This document shows, in pieces, positions 10,920-21,312 of a stretch of DNA of 64,000 nt (within the stretch, counting starts at the first letter, position 1; every line of letters starts with the position of its first letter). A program made the translations under genes and the position numbers. The DNA is taken from the NCBI RefSeq assembly GCF_011745365.1, contig NW_024468914.1, positions 2,192,001-2,256,000 of the forward strand, written 5' to 3'. This DNA is from Cryphonectria parasitica EP155. Lineage: Eukaryota; Ascomycota; Sordariomycetes; Diaporthales; Cryphonectriaceae. Below the pieces are notes generated by a model. That model saw only the letters and a program-made list of their open reading frames with translations, did no database searches and was not told the DNA's origin.

Positions 10920-12527
10920 CTATACCGCCTCATCTTGGATTACCTCTCCGGAAATACCCTCCGTCCTTACCCTCCCCCGGTTGTCCCTCTGCTCCAGCCA
11001 CCGCAGCAACAAAGCCGTCAAGATCAATACAACGCCGAAAGCTGCGCAGGCAATAAAACCGGGTTTGAACTCGGGCGCCTCTGACGTCCTCCACACCGCA
11101 TCCTGGAACCAAATCTGGTTAATATAGGAGAAAACATTCGAAAAGGCCGTCATGAACCCTCTCATCTCGTGATCGTCGGGCATCAGGTCGGGAAACCATG
11201 AGTAGTACAGGCCCGGCACCCCGGCAGCCGTGTAGGAAAGGTAAAAGGCAAAGTACTTCAGCCCGACGGGCACGTTCCAGACAGCCAGAACGATGGTCGC
11301 AAAAATGGTCCCGCCCTGCATGGCCGTGATGGCCTGCCACCTTCGGCCAGCGAGCAGCGGGGAGTCGGAAAGGATCCCAGCCGCAATCTGCGTAAAAGCC
11401 CCGACAGCATATTGACCAGTCGGCCACACGTTCCGCTGGTAGACAGTGTGATCGGTGGCCTTGAGGTACAGAGCGAAGAAGGGCTGCTGCGAGGGGAAAC
11501 TGCTCTGCACAAAGAAGTAAGAGACGCCCAGGACCCAGAACTGCCATTTCGTAAAGATGCGGAACACCTTCTTCTTGGTCCACGCAGATGCGCCCAGCGG
11601 TTTATATCCGTCGTCGACGAGGCGCTTCTGCGCGAAGGCAGCTTCGTCCTTGGAGAGGTAGAAGGCGCGCGTGTTCTCCGGGAAGTCCGGGTTGAAGAAG
11701 TACCCCAGGACGCCGACGGGGAGGCTGATGATACCGCAGACGATGAACAGCCACTGCCACCCGGAATGGCCCAGCTTGCCGTTGAGGCCGTCGTATGCGC
11801 CCGCCTGGAGGTACCCAGAGAACATGCCTGCAAAGGACGTAGTCGAGTAGAACAGGGTCACTCGTTTGGCCCGCTCGCTTCGGGTGTACCAGCTGGAGAT
11901 GAGGTAGATGATGGTCGGGAAGAAGGCGCCCTCGCACAGGCCGACGAGGAAGCGGATGGCGTAGAGCTGCGACACGTTTGTGACGGCTGCAGAGCAAAAG
12001 GTGCAGATGGACCAGAGGATCTCGAGAGTCGAGATGATGTAGGACGGGCGGACTTTGGTGACGAGAATGACGGCGGGGATCTGACTGATAACGTAGCCGG
12101 CCGTGAAGACATTGGCAGCGTATGTCAACTCGTTGCCGCCCATGTTGATTGCTTCAGACATGCCTGACACGTAGGCATTGCTGATGTTTGCTATAGATAT
12201 CAATCACATGTCAGCACTCGATAGTCTTGGCAGAATTATGCATTAGTAGTAACAGGGGTGTATCAACGAGATGAATATAGTTTCCATACCTTGATCAAGA
12301 TTCTTGCAAAAGTAGCCAAGGCACGTATAAGTCAGAAGGAAGATATCAAGCTTGAGAAGAAACTTTTTCTCAGCAGCTGGCTTATCTGGGTCGTCCCAGA
12401 TATAACGCTGCACATTATGCCAACGAGATTTCTTCCCCTGACTGGAGTCAGAATGTATGTCATTGTTCACCCCCGACAGCACCTGGGCTGACTTTTCGTC
12501 GCCTCCATCAGACGCGACTGGTGACAT
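10920..12527 (-). CDS. MFS permease, allantoate/pantothenate (ACS) type
   Basis: Two exons, 12527-12290 and 12190-10920, with intron 12289-12191 (GTATGG...TATAG). The junction regenerates the family signature LDQANISNAYVSGMSEA. Predicted length is 502 aa, normal for the anion:cation symporter family of yeast Dal5, Fen2 and Liz1. Visible features are a cytosolic start with WDDPDKPAAEKKFLLKLD before TM1, the loop 2-3 motif region, RFLVGLCEGAFFPTIIYLIS in TM4, SWYTRSERAKR, and the usual central loop before KWQFWVLGVSYF. The ATG at 12527 was chosen because it gives the usual short N-terminal tail; 31 further upstream residues are open. Substrates in this family are carboxylates, ureides and vitamins; the substrate here cannot be read from sequence. 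The next gene upstream is a vanillyl-alcohol-oxidase homologue on the same strand. Confidence 0.85.
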
Positions 12528-13892
12528 GGTGTTGTTCGTCGGCAGCAGGAGATTATATGTTGAAATTCTCCATCGACAAGACGTTGAAGTCGTCAACAAC
12601 GATGCCAACAATAACAACAAGGCCAGATATTCGAGAACTCCCTGAGGTCAAGGCGCATTTTATCCATTTCGAAAACGAGAGGGTTGGTCTGGCTGCGTAC
12701 TATAATTCTTTTCCGTTCCGAGGTCTAGCCGAACTTTACAATGAGCTCGCCCCTATAACATGCCACGAGTTTTACAGCGAGATCCGAGCCCTGTTCCGCA
12801 CTGCATGGGTGGGATGTCGCCATGCTGCCTGTAAATGAGCTGAGATCTTCTTATCACCATGTTTGCATGGGCGCGTGGCTGTAACAGCCCCCCAGAAGAC
12901 GGAACCACCCAAACATCTTTGGGCTCGTCTCGTAACAAATGAGCTTGCGGTCCCACGCGATACTTCCAGGCACCCACTCTATTTTTTCCCCATTTTCTTT
13001 GGACTTCAATGTAGTGGGCAATGTGAGGGGGAAATGACGAGATTCGCACTATCCGATTGTTGGTTACAGCTGGGCCGGGTGGGAGCTGCAGGGTGTTTGT
13101 TTCTCATTGCTAAGATCAAATTGCGTGATTGTTACTGTGCTTGGGATATGGAAATTTGGCCCTAAGAGGAATTACAAAGCATTACGGGAGTGACAGGGAA
13201 CGAAAACATATAGGAACGTGATATTGACTTATTCTCAGTTCTATAGTAAGTACTTATGTCTCCATATTCAAAAGCTCCAGGCATTTTTAACCTCAAATAA
13301 TGCATTACAGCAACTGCTTCCCACTCGCTTAGGCCATTTCAGCACAAAAGAACAAGGGAAAAAAAAGACATGTTTTTTCACTGAAGATACACTATGTTAT
13401 AGAATTAAACATCGACGAAATAAAATTCTTAACCTGTTCCAAAAGGAAAAAGAAAACGATTTATGTCTCTATGGAAGGCGTGGCCAGGAGATCAGGGCAT
13501 TACGCACATGTCTCAAGCTCCAGCTCCAATCAAAGGTCCGCTTCACCCACGTTGTAGGATTTATAATGCCCAAGTGACAAGTCACGCACACCTTGCAGCA
13601 TCGAGATGTCTGAATCCTCTGCATACCTCGATATCACGCTGGTGGGAAAAGGAAAAGGTCAAGTTATGTCCGAATGGCCGCAAACACCGGTTATTATCTA
13701 TAAAAAAAAAAAAAAACAGTAGCCACCTAGTTCTGGATCTAATCGTCTTCCCAACCAATGAACACTGGTGTTTATGGACACCATACATGCACTACTGACT
13801 CAAGTGGACGTAGAAGGCCCTCTCGTCCTGACGCCAGCATGCAAGAATCACGAGATTGATTCCATTTCGTGGCACACACCACACATTCTTCA
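12528..13892. other. Intergenic, no gene seen
   Basis: The 5' region of the permease and the 3' region of the VAO-type oxidase. It holds an A14 run near 13701-13714. Open frames at 12863-13165, 13218-13577 and 13463-13798 have no family resemblance and unusual composition, and I treat them as chance. Confidence 0.55.
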
Positions 13893-15767
13893 CTAGCTGG
13901 AAGCCCCATTCCCACACACACCCTCCAGCTCCTCTTCCTCCTCCTTCTTTTTCCGCGGCCCAACCGTCTCCATGTCCACATCCTCCTCCCCAAGCTCCCA
14001 GCCTCTCCCCCGAAACCTCCTCGGCCAGATCCCATTCCTCCCAGGCGCCAATATCCCCTTGGGATCCAGAGCATCCTTGATAGTCTCGTTCAGCCGCAGG
14101 AGCGCCTGTCCGCCCCAGCCATACGTCCTGGCAATCTGGTCCGCAAACAGCAGGTGCGTGCGGTACTCGCCAAACCCCCTGGCGGCACAGGCAGCAATCA
14201 TGTCGCGCATCAGCCGCACGGCGCGCCTCTTCTCCTCGCGGTCCGCCCGGTCGTAGACGATGTTGGCGATGTAGTGCATCTCCCGGCCCGCGACGCAGAG
14301 CGTGGGGAACAGGTCGAAGCCGTGCCGGGCGTGCAGGGTGGCGATGATGTCGTGCAGGGTCCGGGCGTCCTGGCTGCGCGTGGGCGCGATGGGCGAGAAG
14401 AAGAGGTGGGCGCCGTTGGGGACCCAGTTGAGCCAGTTGAGCTCGGTCAGCACGGGCACGCCGGCACACACGAGGGCGCGGGAGTGGAGGTAGTGCGAGG
14501 CCGGCACGTCTCGGGGCAGGAAGAAGCGGGTGTCTGGGATCTGCGAGGTGAAGGCCTCCTTGATGAGGTCGAGCTGGCTCTGGATGGACTCGGGCGTGCC
14601 GTACTGCGTGCCGTAAAACACCCAGGAGCACTCGCCCAGCGGGAGGCTTCTTGACGCGCTGGCAACGTCTTCTCTGGGCATGGGCCCCGTGCCGGACCAG
14701 AATGTGGCCTTGGGGTTTCCGGTGACGTTCAGTTCCTGTATGACATGACGCAGCTGTGGGATGTTCCCGAGGATGCGCTGCTGTGCCAGAGGGCGGATGA
14801 TGTCCACAATCTTCCCAAAGTCGTCGTCCCTTGGAAAGGTCAGGCAGTAGCTCTGGTGGCCCGTCGGCGGCATCAGGTGGAACCCCATCTTGGTCACGAT
14901 GCCAAAGTTGCTCTGCGAGAAGATGCCCTCGACCGCAGGGCCGTACGCGTGCTGAAATGACTGCCATGTAGGGTTGTCCTCGCCCTCGGGCCCTGGCATC
15001 GCCCCCATCCCCGTGCGAAGGAGCTCGCCGTTGGGCAGTACCAGCTCCATGCCGCAGTGGTTCGCAAAGTGGTCTCCGTACGGCGTGTATCCTACGCCTC
15101 TGTCGAGGGCGTTGCCGAGGACGCTGCCTCCTCCCAGGTCAGGCGTGTCGATCCAGAGGGCCAAGTTTCGCTTTTGGATCTCCTCGTAGAGCTTGAAGTA
15201 GGTGACGCCCGGCTCCACGACGCAGCTCGCGTTTTCGGCATCAATCTTGAGAATTGAGTGCATTCTCTTTCCCAGGTCGACCACAACGCCGCCAGGAATT
15301 CGAGGCGCAGCACCACCGTAACCGAGATTTCTCCCCAGCGAGATGGGATAGATGGGCATGGTATACTTGTTGGCCCAACGGACGACGGCCTGGACCTCCT
15401 CGGTGGACCCTGGGTAGACGAGCGCGCTGGCGACGAGCTCGTCGTGGTCGATGATGTGAAAGGCGTCGTGGGTGTTGGGGGACTCGAGATACCAGCCATC
15501 TTGAAGCTGCTCTGCGTCGTTCACGACGACATTATCCGGGCCGATCTGTGTCTTGAGGTCTTGTACTGCATCCTGGAAGGCCTCGAGCGTCACGTCTGAA
15601 GGTAAGCGGAGGCTCGATCGCCGTGATTGCTTGACAGGAAGCGTCCGACCCTGACCTAGTAGCTTCTTAACTGTGTCGGCTTCTTTGGATAGCCGCAAGG
15701 GGCTACCTGAGTAAACATCCTCTAGGCTGGGAGGGAGTGTAGGTTGTTCTTCTCTGCTGGCTTCCAT
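13893..15767 (-). CDS. Vanillyl-alcohol oxidase-type FAD flavoenzyme
   Basis: A single uninterrupted frame of 624 aa. The N-terminal half has the PCMH-type FAD fold: ISLGRNLGYGGAAPR (FAD pyrophosphate loop), VVEPGVTY, DTPDLGGGSVLGNALDRG and VGYTPYGDHF. The C-terminal half has the VAO cap and flavin region ELNWLNWVPNGAHLFFSP, GREMHYIANIVY, FGEYRTHL and DPKGILAPGRNGIWP. These match Penicillium vanillyl-alcohol oxidase (a 560-aa octameric enzyme that oxidises 4-hydroxybenzylic alcohols, ethers and amines to aldehydes using O2). The His of REMH aligns with the covalent-FAD region of VAO, and the Asp of PDLGGG is also conserved. Relative to VAO it carries about 50 extra N-terminal residues and a highly charged low-complexity tail (KKKEEEEELE). 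There is no signal peptide, so it is probably intracellular or peroxisomal. It is divergent from the FAD monooxygenase at 16351. Confidence 0.87.
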   Translation of the reverse strand: MEASREEQPTLPPSLEDVYSGSPLRLSKEADTVKKLLGQGRTLPVKQSRRSSLRLPSDVTLEAFQDAVQDLKTQIGPDNVVVNDAEQLQDGWYLESPNTHDAFHIIDHDELVASALVYPGSTEEVQAVVRWANKYTMPIYPISLGRNLGYGGAAPRIPGGVVVDLGKRMHSILKIDAENASCVVEPGVTYFKLYEEIQKRNLALWIDTPDLGGGSVLGNALDRGVGYTPYGDHFANHCGMELVLPNGELLRTGMGAMPGPEGEDNPTWQSFQHAYGPAVEGIFSQSNFGIVTKMGFHLMPPTGHQSYCLTFPRDDDFGKIVDIIRPLAQQRILGNIPQLRHVIQELNVTGNPKATFWSGTGPMPREDVASASRSLPLGECSWVFYGTQYGTPESIQSQLDLIKEAFTSQIPDTRFFLPRDVPASHYLHSRALVCAGVPVLTELNWLNWVPNGAHLFFSPIAPTRSQDARTLHDIIATLHARHGFDLFPTLCVAGREMHYIANIVYDRADREEKRRAVRLMRDMIAACAARGFGEYRTHLLFADQIARTYGWGGQALLRLNETIKDALDPKGILAPGRNGIWPRRFRGRGWELGEEDVDMETVGPRKKKEEEEELEGVCGNGASS

Positions 15768-16350
15768 TTTGACTCTTTTGATCTTTTTCTTTTGTTCTCG
15801 TTTTAATTCTCAATCAATATACACTCAAAATGGTGACCAAAAGAGAAGACGGTAATACATCCTTTTGAGATTGGCCACATGCCATGTCACTTTTTGATTA
15901 GGCTATTCTTCAACCACTAATTAGACAGCATGCCTATGCTGTCATTCCCGGCGTCAAGTTTCTCCTGTGTGAGGGCATTGTTGCTAGTGGATCGTCATCT
16001 CCAACCCACCATCGCGGCAAGAGCCCGTCTTACAGTATGTACCGGGCCTCAAATCTTCCTAAACCCCGCAGGTAAGACGCTTTGGAGAGACGCAGCAGCG
16101 GGGTAAACAAGTAGTCTGTTCAGTTCGCTATGATTATATGGCGTTGTCCTTACGATCTCGGGATAACTTTAATCACTGAGGTTGTAGAACCAACTTGTTA
16201 AGAAACGACAAAACATGCACAAATAGTTGGCGGCAATTCCAGTCAATACCACTCACAATTATAATGTAACATCGCTGATTTACAAACTGAATCAAAGCAC
16301 AATTATCAATATCCTCTTCACTTTAAAAGCACAGAGAAAGTTGACCAACA
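15768..16350. other. Divergent promoter region, VAO / FAD monooxygenase
   Basis: 583 bp separate the two start codons, a size compatible with shared control of the oxidase and the monooxygenase. No specific binding site is claimed. Confidence 0.5.
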
Positions 16351-18044
16351 ATGAATAACACAACCAACGGAAGCCAGGATCGCATCAAAGGTTTGCAACA
16401 GGCTCGAAACCTGCTCAACACCCCAAAATAACAACAAGCAAATTACTAACTTTGCTATCGCAGTCCTGGTTATCGGTGCTGGCCTGGGCGGATGTGCAGC
16501 AGCCCTGGCCCTGAACCACCATGGCCACGATGTCACCGTATACGAGAAACTCACCAACTTCCGCCGACTAGGAGACTCGCTGGGCCTGGGAGAAAACGCG
16601 CTCAAGCTTCTCCAGCGCTGGGGCGGCGACAGCCTGTACACCTCGGTCACCTCCATCGGCAACCAGTCCGAGGACATGCAGATCCGGCGGTGGCGCGACG
16701 GCAAGATCCTAGCACAGCAGCCTCTGATGGACATGGCCGGCCACATCGGCCACCGCGGTGACTACCACGAGGCCTTTCTACACGGGGTGAGAGAGGCGGG
16801 GATTCCCATCCATATGGGCTGCGAGGTGGTCAGTTTCCAGGAGGGTGATTCGGGCCGAGGAAGGCCGAGCGTTACTTTCAAGGACGGGCGGGTCGAGGAG
16901 GCAGATGTGGTAGTCGGGGCGGAGGGCATCAAGAGTCGGGCACGGGAACTTGTTCTTGGATTTGCAGATGCACCCAAAAGCAGCGGCTATTCTTGTTGGA
17001 GGGCGTATTTCCCTGGTGAGCACCTGCAAGATGATCCTTTGTGCAAGGATTTTGTGGATCACGACTGTGTCAATATTTGGTATGTCCAACTTGTCTCGGT
17101 GCAATTTCTTTTTCCCTTTTTTTTTTTTTTTTTTTTTTTTTCCCTTGTTTAAATCGCCTGAGGCGAAGGAAGTCGTACGATTCAAAATGTTGGAAGACGA
17201 ATTGGGATTTAATATCACTTCTCTGACGTTCATCACCCCATCTTCCAGGATCGGCGAGGATACTCACCTCGTCCAAAACACCCTCCGCAACGGCAAAGAG
17301 TTCAACTGGATCATTACCCGCAAGCTCTCCCACGAGGAGGACATGGAGATCAAAGAGTCCTGGTTCCAGGAAGGCGACCTGGCCGATGTCCGCGCCCACA
17401 TCCGCACCCTCGACCACCGCATCGCCGCCGCCATCGAAAAGACGCCGGCCCTGCTAGACTGGAAGATCTGCTACCGCGACCCTCTACCCACATGGGTCTC
17501 GCGCAGTCACAAGATCGTGCTTCTGGGAGACTCCTGTCATCCTCATCTACCGACCAGCGCGCAGGGGGCAAGCCAGGCTACTGAGAGCGCCGGCGTGTTG
17601 GCTATGTGTTTGAAGCTGGCTGGGCCTGATCGAATCCCGCTTGCGGTAAGTCTTCAAGATTGTTCGTTCACGTGAAAGTTCTTTCAGGTAGCCTTTTTTC
17701 TCCCTTTTCTTCCTGAGCTTGTGTGAACTGACAAAAGGCGCCAGACGCGGGTCTATGAGAAGATCAGGTTTGGGCGGACGCGCCAGAGCCAAACGGCTGG
17801 GGTGGACCTGAGAGATAGATGGCATAATGCTCTGAAGAATCTGGAGGATGGGGTGGAGATTGATCCCGAGTCTGTCAAGATGCGCAACCGGTGGTTGTAC
17901 GCGTATGATGCTGAGGCCGATACCACAGCAAGATGGGATGAGGTGTCGGAGCAAGTGGCGAGAGAGTTGGCGGAGGACCAGATCACGCCGTTGTGTGATA
18001 CTGTGCCGACCAAGTCAGCTTTGGAAGTACTAGACCAAGCTTAG
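16351..18044 (+). CDS. FAD-dependent aromatic monooxygenase (salicylate hydroxylase-like)
   Basis: Four exons: 16351-16390, 16464-17079, 17249-17645, 17745-18044; 450 aa. Intron 1 carries a perfect TACTAAC branch site. Intron 2 (17080-17248) contains a T25 run. Class A flavoprotein hydroxylase motifs are present: the GxGxxG Rossmann loop VLVIGAGLGGCAAALAL, the DG-type motif DVVVGAEGIKSRAR (with Glu where Asp is usual), and the GD motif VLLGDSCHPHLPTSAQGA. Family members insert one oxygen into a phenolic acid using NAD(P)H and FAD, often with loss of the carboxyl group (salicylate, 4-hydroxybenzoate, vanillate). The substrate is not decidable here. Its head-to-head placement with the VAO-type gene suggests a joint role in catabolism of lignin-derived or similar aromatics (inference). 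The protein is soluble with no signal peptide. Confidence 0.85.
17117..17141 (+). repeat. T25 homopolymer within an intron
   Basis: An uninterrupted run of T in intron 2 of the FAD monooxygenase gene. It may serve as the polypyrimidine stretch and is liable to length variation. Confidence 0.9.
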
Positions 18045-18431
18045 AATAGTGAAATTATAGAGTATTGATCAAGTAGTTACGAAGGGAATTACATGTGTCT
18101 GACATTTGGGAAGCACGTGTCTGTGATGATCCAAAGCACATGTCAAGAACAGCACAAACAAGCAGTGCGCCATACATGCGTCCTAATTAGTTCTGGCCTA
18201 ATGAATCTCGTTGATGTAATCACATCCAGCTGTTCATTTACCCATGTGAAGATGCCAGAGAGAAGGATGATGTTACAAATATGCCTTGGCTCGATCCAAA
18301 AGCAAGAGTCCCACGTTGAAACTCTCTCACACTCCTTTCAACTCAATCGTACTTCCAAGTCTCGAGCCGTGTGCTATCTTTCTTAGTTCTGAACCAGCAC
18401 AATAGTTTTATAATCTCAGCCAAGTATCATT
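18045..18431. other. Intergenic, no gene seen
   Basis: A 387-bp spacer between the FAD monooxygenase and the Cys-rich secreted protein, both on the plus strand. No recognisable element. Confidence 0.5.
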
Positions 18432-19286
18432 ATGGCGTCTCAAATCACGCTTCTGCTCCTCTTTTTACTTTCAGTGACAGGTGTCGTCGCTTCACCAGCG
18501 CCCCAGCCTCGCCCCCTCATGGACCTTACCATTGAGGACCTGCCACCCCGTAAGTATTAACCAAAGACTATCCTAATTAATAGAAAGCCCCACAAAAACT
18601 TCCGGCTAATACCCCTTTCTCCACCAGCAACTGAAGACGGATTCCCCCGTCCAGCCTGCACAGACCTCGCCGACTGCTTCCCCTGGGCTTCCGACCAGTG
18701 CAAGCAAGCCGAGGAATCAGGCCTCCTCGTCAAGGCCTACTGCTTCGAGGAGTACTGCTACGCCCTCTGTCCACCCGTGTTTCCCACCACCTGGTCTGAC
18801 TCGGAAGAGGATGATGACTATGAGTACTACGCAGCGGACGAGGCCGAGGGCGAAGAGCGTGAGAATGCAGAGTGGCAGCAGCAGCAGCAGCAGCTCGAGG
18901 AGGAGTTCCTAGCGCTGACCATCCCTCCCTTCCCGCTGCCGACCATCTTGCCTCCTGGAGAGGAGCCCACCAAGACCAAGACGCACAAGTCGAAGACGTC
19001 CAAGAGTCATAAGTTCAAGGGTTCCAAGACACCCCAGTCCACGCCTGTCGAGTCCGTCAAGCCGACCGAGGTCACGCTCACTGTGTCAAGCATTATCATC
19101 ACGAGATCTGACGTCGCCGGCCCTGTTACGGTAGGGGACGAGATGATGGAAAGCGAGTCCATTGAGCCGACCAGTGCCACGCTCACTGTCTCACGCATCA
19201 TTCTCCCTAAACCTCCCGTCACTGGCCTTGCTACGGTCGAGAATGAGGCCGATTCATCTTCCGACCCGGTGCCGGCCATCGAATAG
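18432..19286 (+). CDS. Secreted Cys-rich protein with duplicated Ser/Thr-rich tail
   Basis: Two exons, 18432-18549 and 18628-19286 (intron GTAAGT...CCAG); 258 aa. A signal peptide is clear (MASQITLLLLFLLSVTGVVA). The first domain has six cysteines in about 42 residues with spacing C-x6-C-x7-C-x13-C-x4-C-x3-C (PACTDLADC ... YCFEEYCYALC). A very acidic segment follows (DSEEDDDYEYYAADEAEGEE), then a Gln run, a Lys-rich linker (KTKTHKSKTSKSHKFKGSK), and a tail in which a unit of about 33 residues beginning PTEVTLTVSSIII is repeated once as PTSATLTVSRIIL. I do not recognise the family. The six-Cys domain could form three disulphides, as in small secreted effector or antimicrobial-like proteins; that is inference. 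No GPI signal is seen at the end. Confidence 0.7.
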
Positions 19287-19699
19287 GAGTAATCAGAGGT
19301 TTTACACGGGCGTTCTTGTGATTACTTTGTGGCAGTGGACATGTCCACGGTCGGGTCAGGTAGATTGATCAGAGGCCGCTAGCAACTGCTCACTGCATAA
19401 TGAGTAGTTATGGCTAGGAGAAATGAGTTTGCTATTCTGTAAAAAGCGATTGAGTTAGGGAACTCCAACGGAAAGAGAAGAGAGGGGGCAACTGATTCAT
19501 AAGTTTTGCTTGGAGGGAGTTGAGGCAAATACAGTTGTTTGATGTAATCTACCATTTCGACCTAGTCTATTCTATACTTAACAAATGATTCCTGTCCTTC
19601 TTGAGAACCCCATCTTGACCCAATGCAACATGCTCACTTTCTCTCTCTTGTATGTCAAGGGCTCGAATCAAACACGATTATAAAGACACACATGCCAAT
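19287..19699. other. Convergent intergenic region
   Basis: 413 bp holding the 3' ends of the Cys-rich gene (plus) and the aminopeptidase gene (minus). No gene seen. Confidence 0.5.
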
Positions 19700-21312
19700 C
19701 TACCAAAATAGACGATCTCCACGGAATTTCACCGTCTCCTCGTATTTGCTCGACCCTTTCAGGGCAGCTGCAGTGCGCTCGGGGAAGCCCTTGAACGATA
19801 TGGCGTACGTGGCGACTGAGTGCGCCACCAGCTTGGTGTTAATCTCCCACGTGGTGGCGTTGACATTGTCCCTGTCGTCGCAGAGCTGGTGATAGCACGG
19901 GTCGTACCACTCGCCGGCCGTGCCTCCAAACATTTCGGCTTCCTGGGGTGTCTTGATGCCTTCGGCGCCAGTAGCGATGCCACCTGCAGGGATCCCCGCC
20001 CGGATGAAACCGTCGTAATCACTGCGGCCGTCGAAGGGCACGAGCGTGTAGTTAAGGCTGTGCGCTTTGTACCAGTCGATGTAGAGGTCCCTCAGCTCCT
20101 CGGACCCAGTCGGGTTCTCGTCGTTAGTGGCATTGTAGACCTGGTAGGCGTGGTTGGGGCTCGCGAGCATGTCATAGTCCATAAAGAGACGGATCTTGAG
20201 GTTCTCGTCGTCGGGGAGAGTAGAGGCGTAGAACTCGGACCCGAGAAGCCCCTCCTCCTCGGCAGACCACCAGGCAAAGCGCACACAGTTGTTTACGCTA
20301 AACTTTGTGAGGTGCGTGGCAATCTCAAGAAGCGACAGGGAGCCGGAGCCGTCGTCGTTGATGCCAGGCCCTTCGGCGACGCTGTCCGAGTGAGCACCCA
20401 GCATGACGCAGTTGTTCGGGTTGCCCTCTGCGGTCTGGATGACGATGTTGCGAGTCTCGATCGTGCTGACAACCCCGTCGATGTATGCGATGGCATCGAT
20501 GGTCTGCCCGCTCTGGAGTTTCTCCACGATGGACTGGGCTTCGTCCAGGTCAATGCCAAAGGTAGCCACATGGTCATCTTGTGGGGTACCCATAGTGCCG
20601 TGCAGGGTGCCCTTCTCGCTGTTATATATCACTGCGGCGACAGCGCCTGCACGGCCAGCGAGCGCAGACTTATCGCCAAAGGCGCACGAGCCGCGGCGGA
20701 TGAAGGCGATGTTGCCCTTTACGCTCGCAGGATAGTCCTTGGAGAAGCAGCCCTCCTCGTCGACGAGGACGAGATCGCCATGCACAGGCTCCTTGTCCTT
20801 GGTGGGCGGAGTCAGGCTCATTGGGGACGCCGACTTGGCTACAGCATCGCCCAGCACAAGACGTGACTCGAACACGCTACCAGAGTAGGCCGGGAAGGGC
20901 TGCTGAACGATCTTATAATAGCTCCCCAGCTTCGAAATAGCATCCTGGATGTACTTCAATGTTCCGAGATGTCCTGTACAATTGTTAATGACATTTCGAC
21001 CGCCAGGGTTCATGCCGAAGGGACAGAATAATAAGGCCTCTTACCTTCGCTCCCGATGACCCGCGTCGGCCGATTATAATCATGCCAGCTGAGGTTGGCT
21101 ATCTTGTAGAGCTCTTCTGATCTCTTTACAAGGTTGTCGCCGGAGATGGCAGCCTGTAATGCCTCGCTGTCGACCAGAGGCTTGCCGGAGGTTGGGGACA
21201 GCGGCGACTGCTGCGAGTCCGCAAACAAAGGCTGCTGCTGGATAGAGGAAGCGGTCGATCCAGAAAGAGACATGGCGAGCGCCATGAGGCACAAGCCCTT
21301 GTACGCAGCCAT
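19700..21312 (-). CDS. Secreted/vacuolar M28 aminopeptidase (aminopeptidase Y type) with PA domain
   Basis: Two exons, 21312-21045 and 20973-19700, with intron 21044-20974. The junction restores VIGSEG|HLGTLKYI, the usual start of the M28 fold. Length is 513 aa. It has a signal peptide (MAAYKGLCLMALAMSLSGSTA) and a propeptide up to about residue 75. A PA domain lies at about residues 150-235 (VDEEGCFSKDYPASVKG ... FIRRGSCAFGDK). In the metallopeptidase domain the two-zinc ligands are visible: His284 (MLGAHSDS), Asp296 (GINDDGSG), Glu328/329 (SAEEEGLLG), Asp355 (FMDYDM) and His451 (CYHQLCDD). It is expected to remove N-terminal residues from peptides outside the cell or in the vacuole, as yeast Ape3 does. 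The first in-frame methionine giving a signal peptide is at 21312. Confidence 0.88.

Noticed and set aside
11412..12167. 251-aa plus-strand frame opposite the MFS permease
   Set aside because: Antisense shadow of a GC-rich gene with complete MFS motifs on the other strand.
19820..20866. 348-aa plus-strand frame
   Set aside because: It lies fully opposite the M28 aminopeptidase, whose zinc motifs and splice sites are clear; composition (Arg/Val/Gly-rich) is that of a shadow frame.
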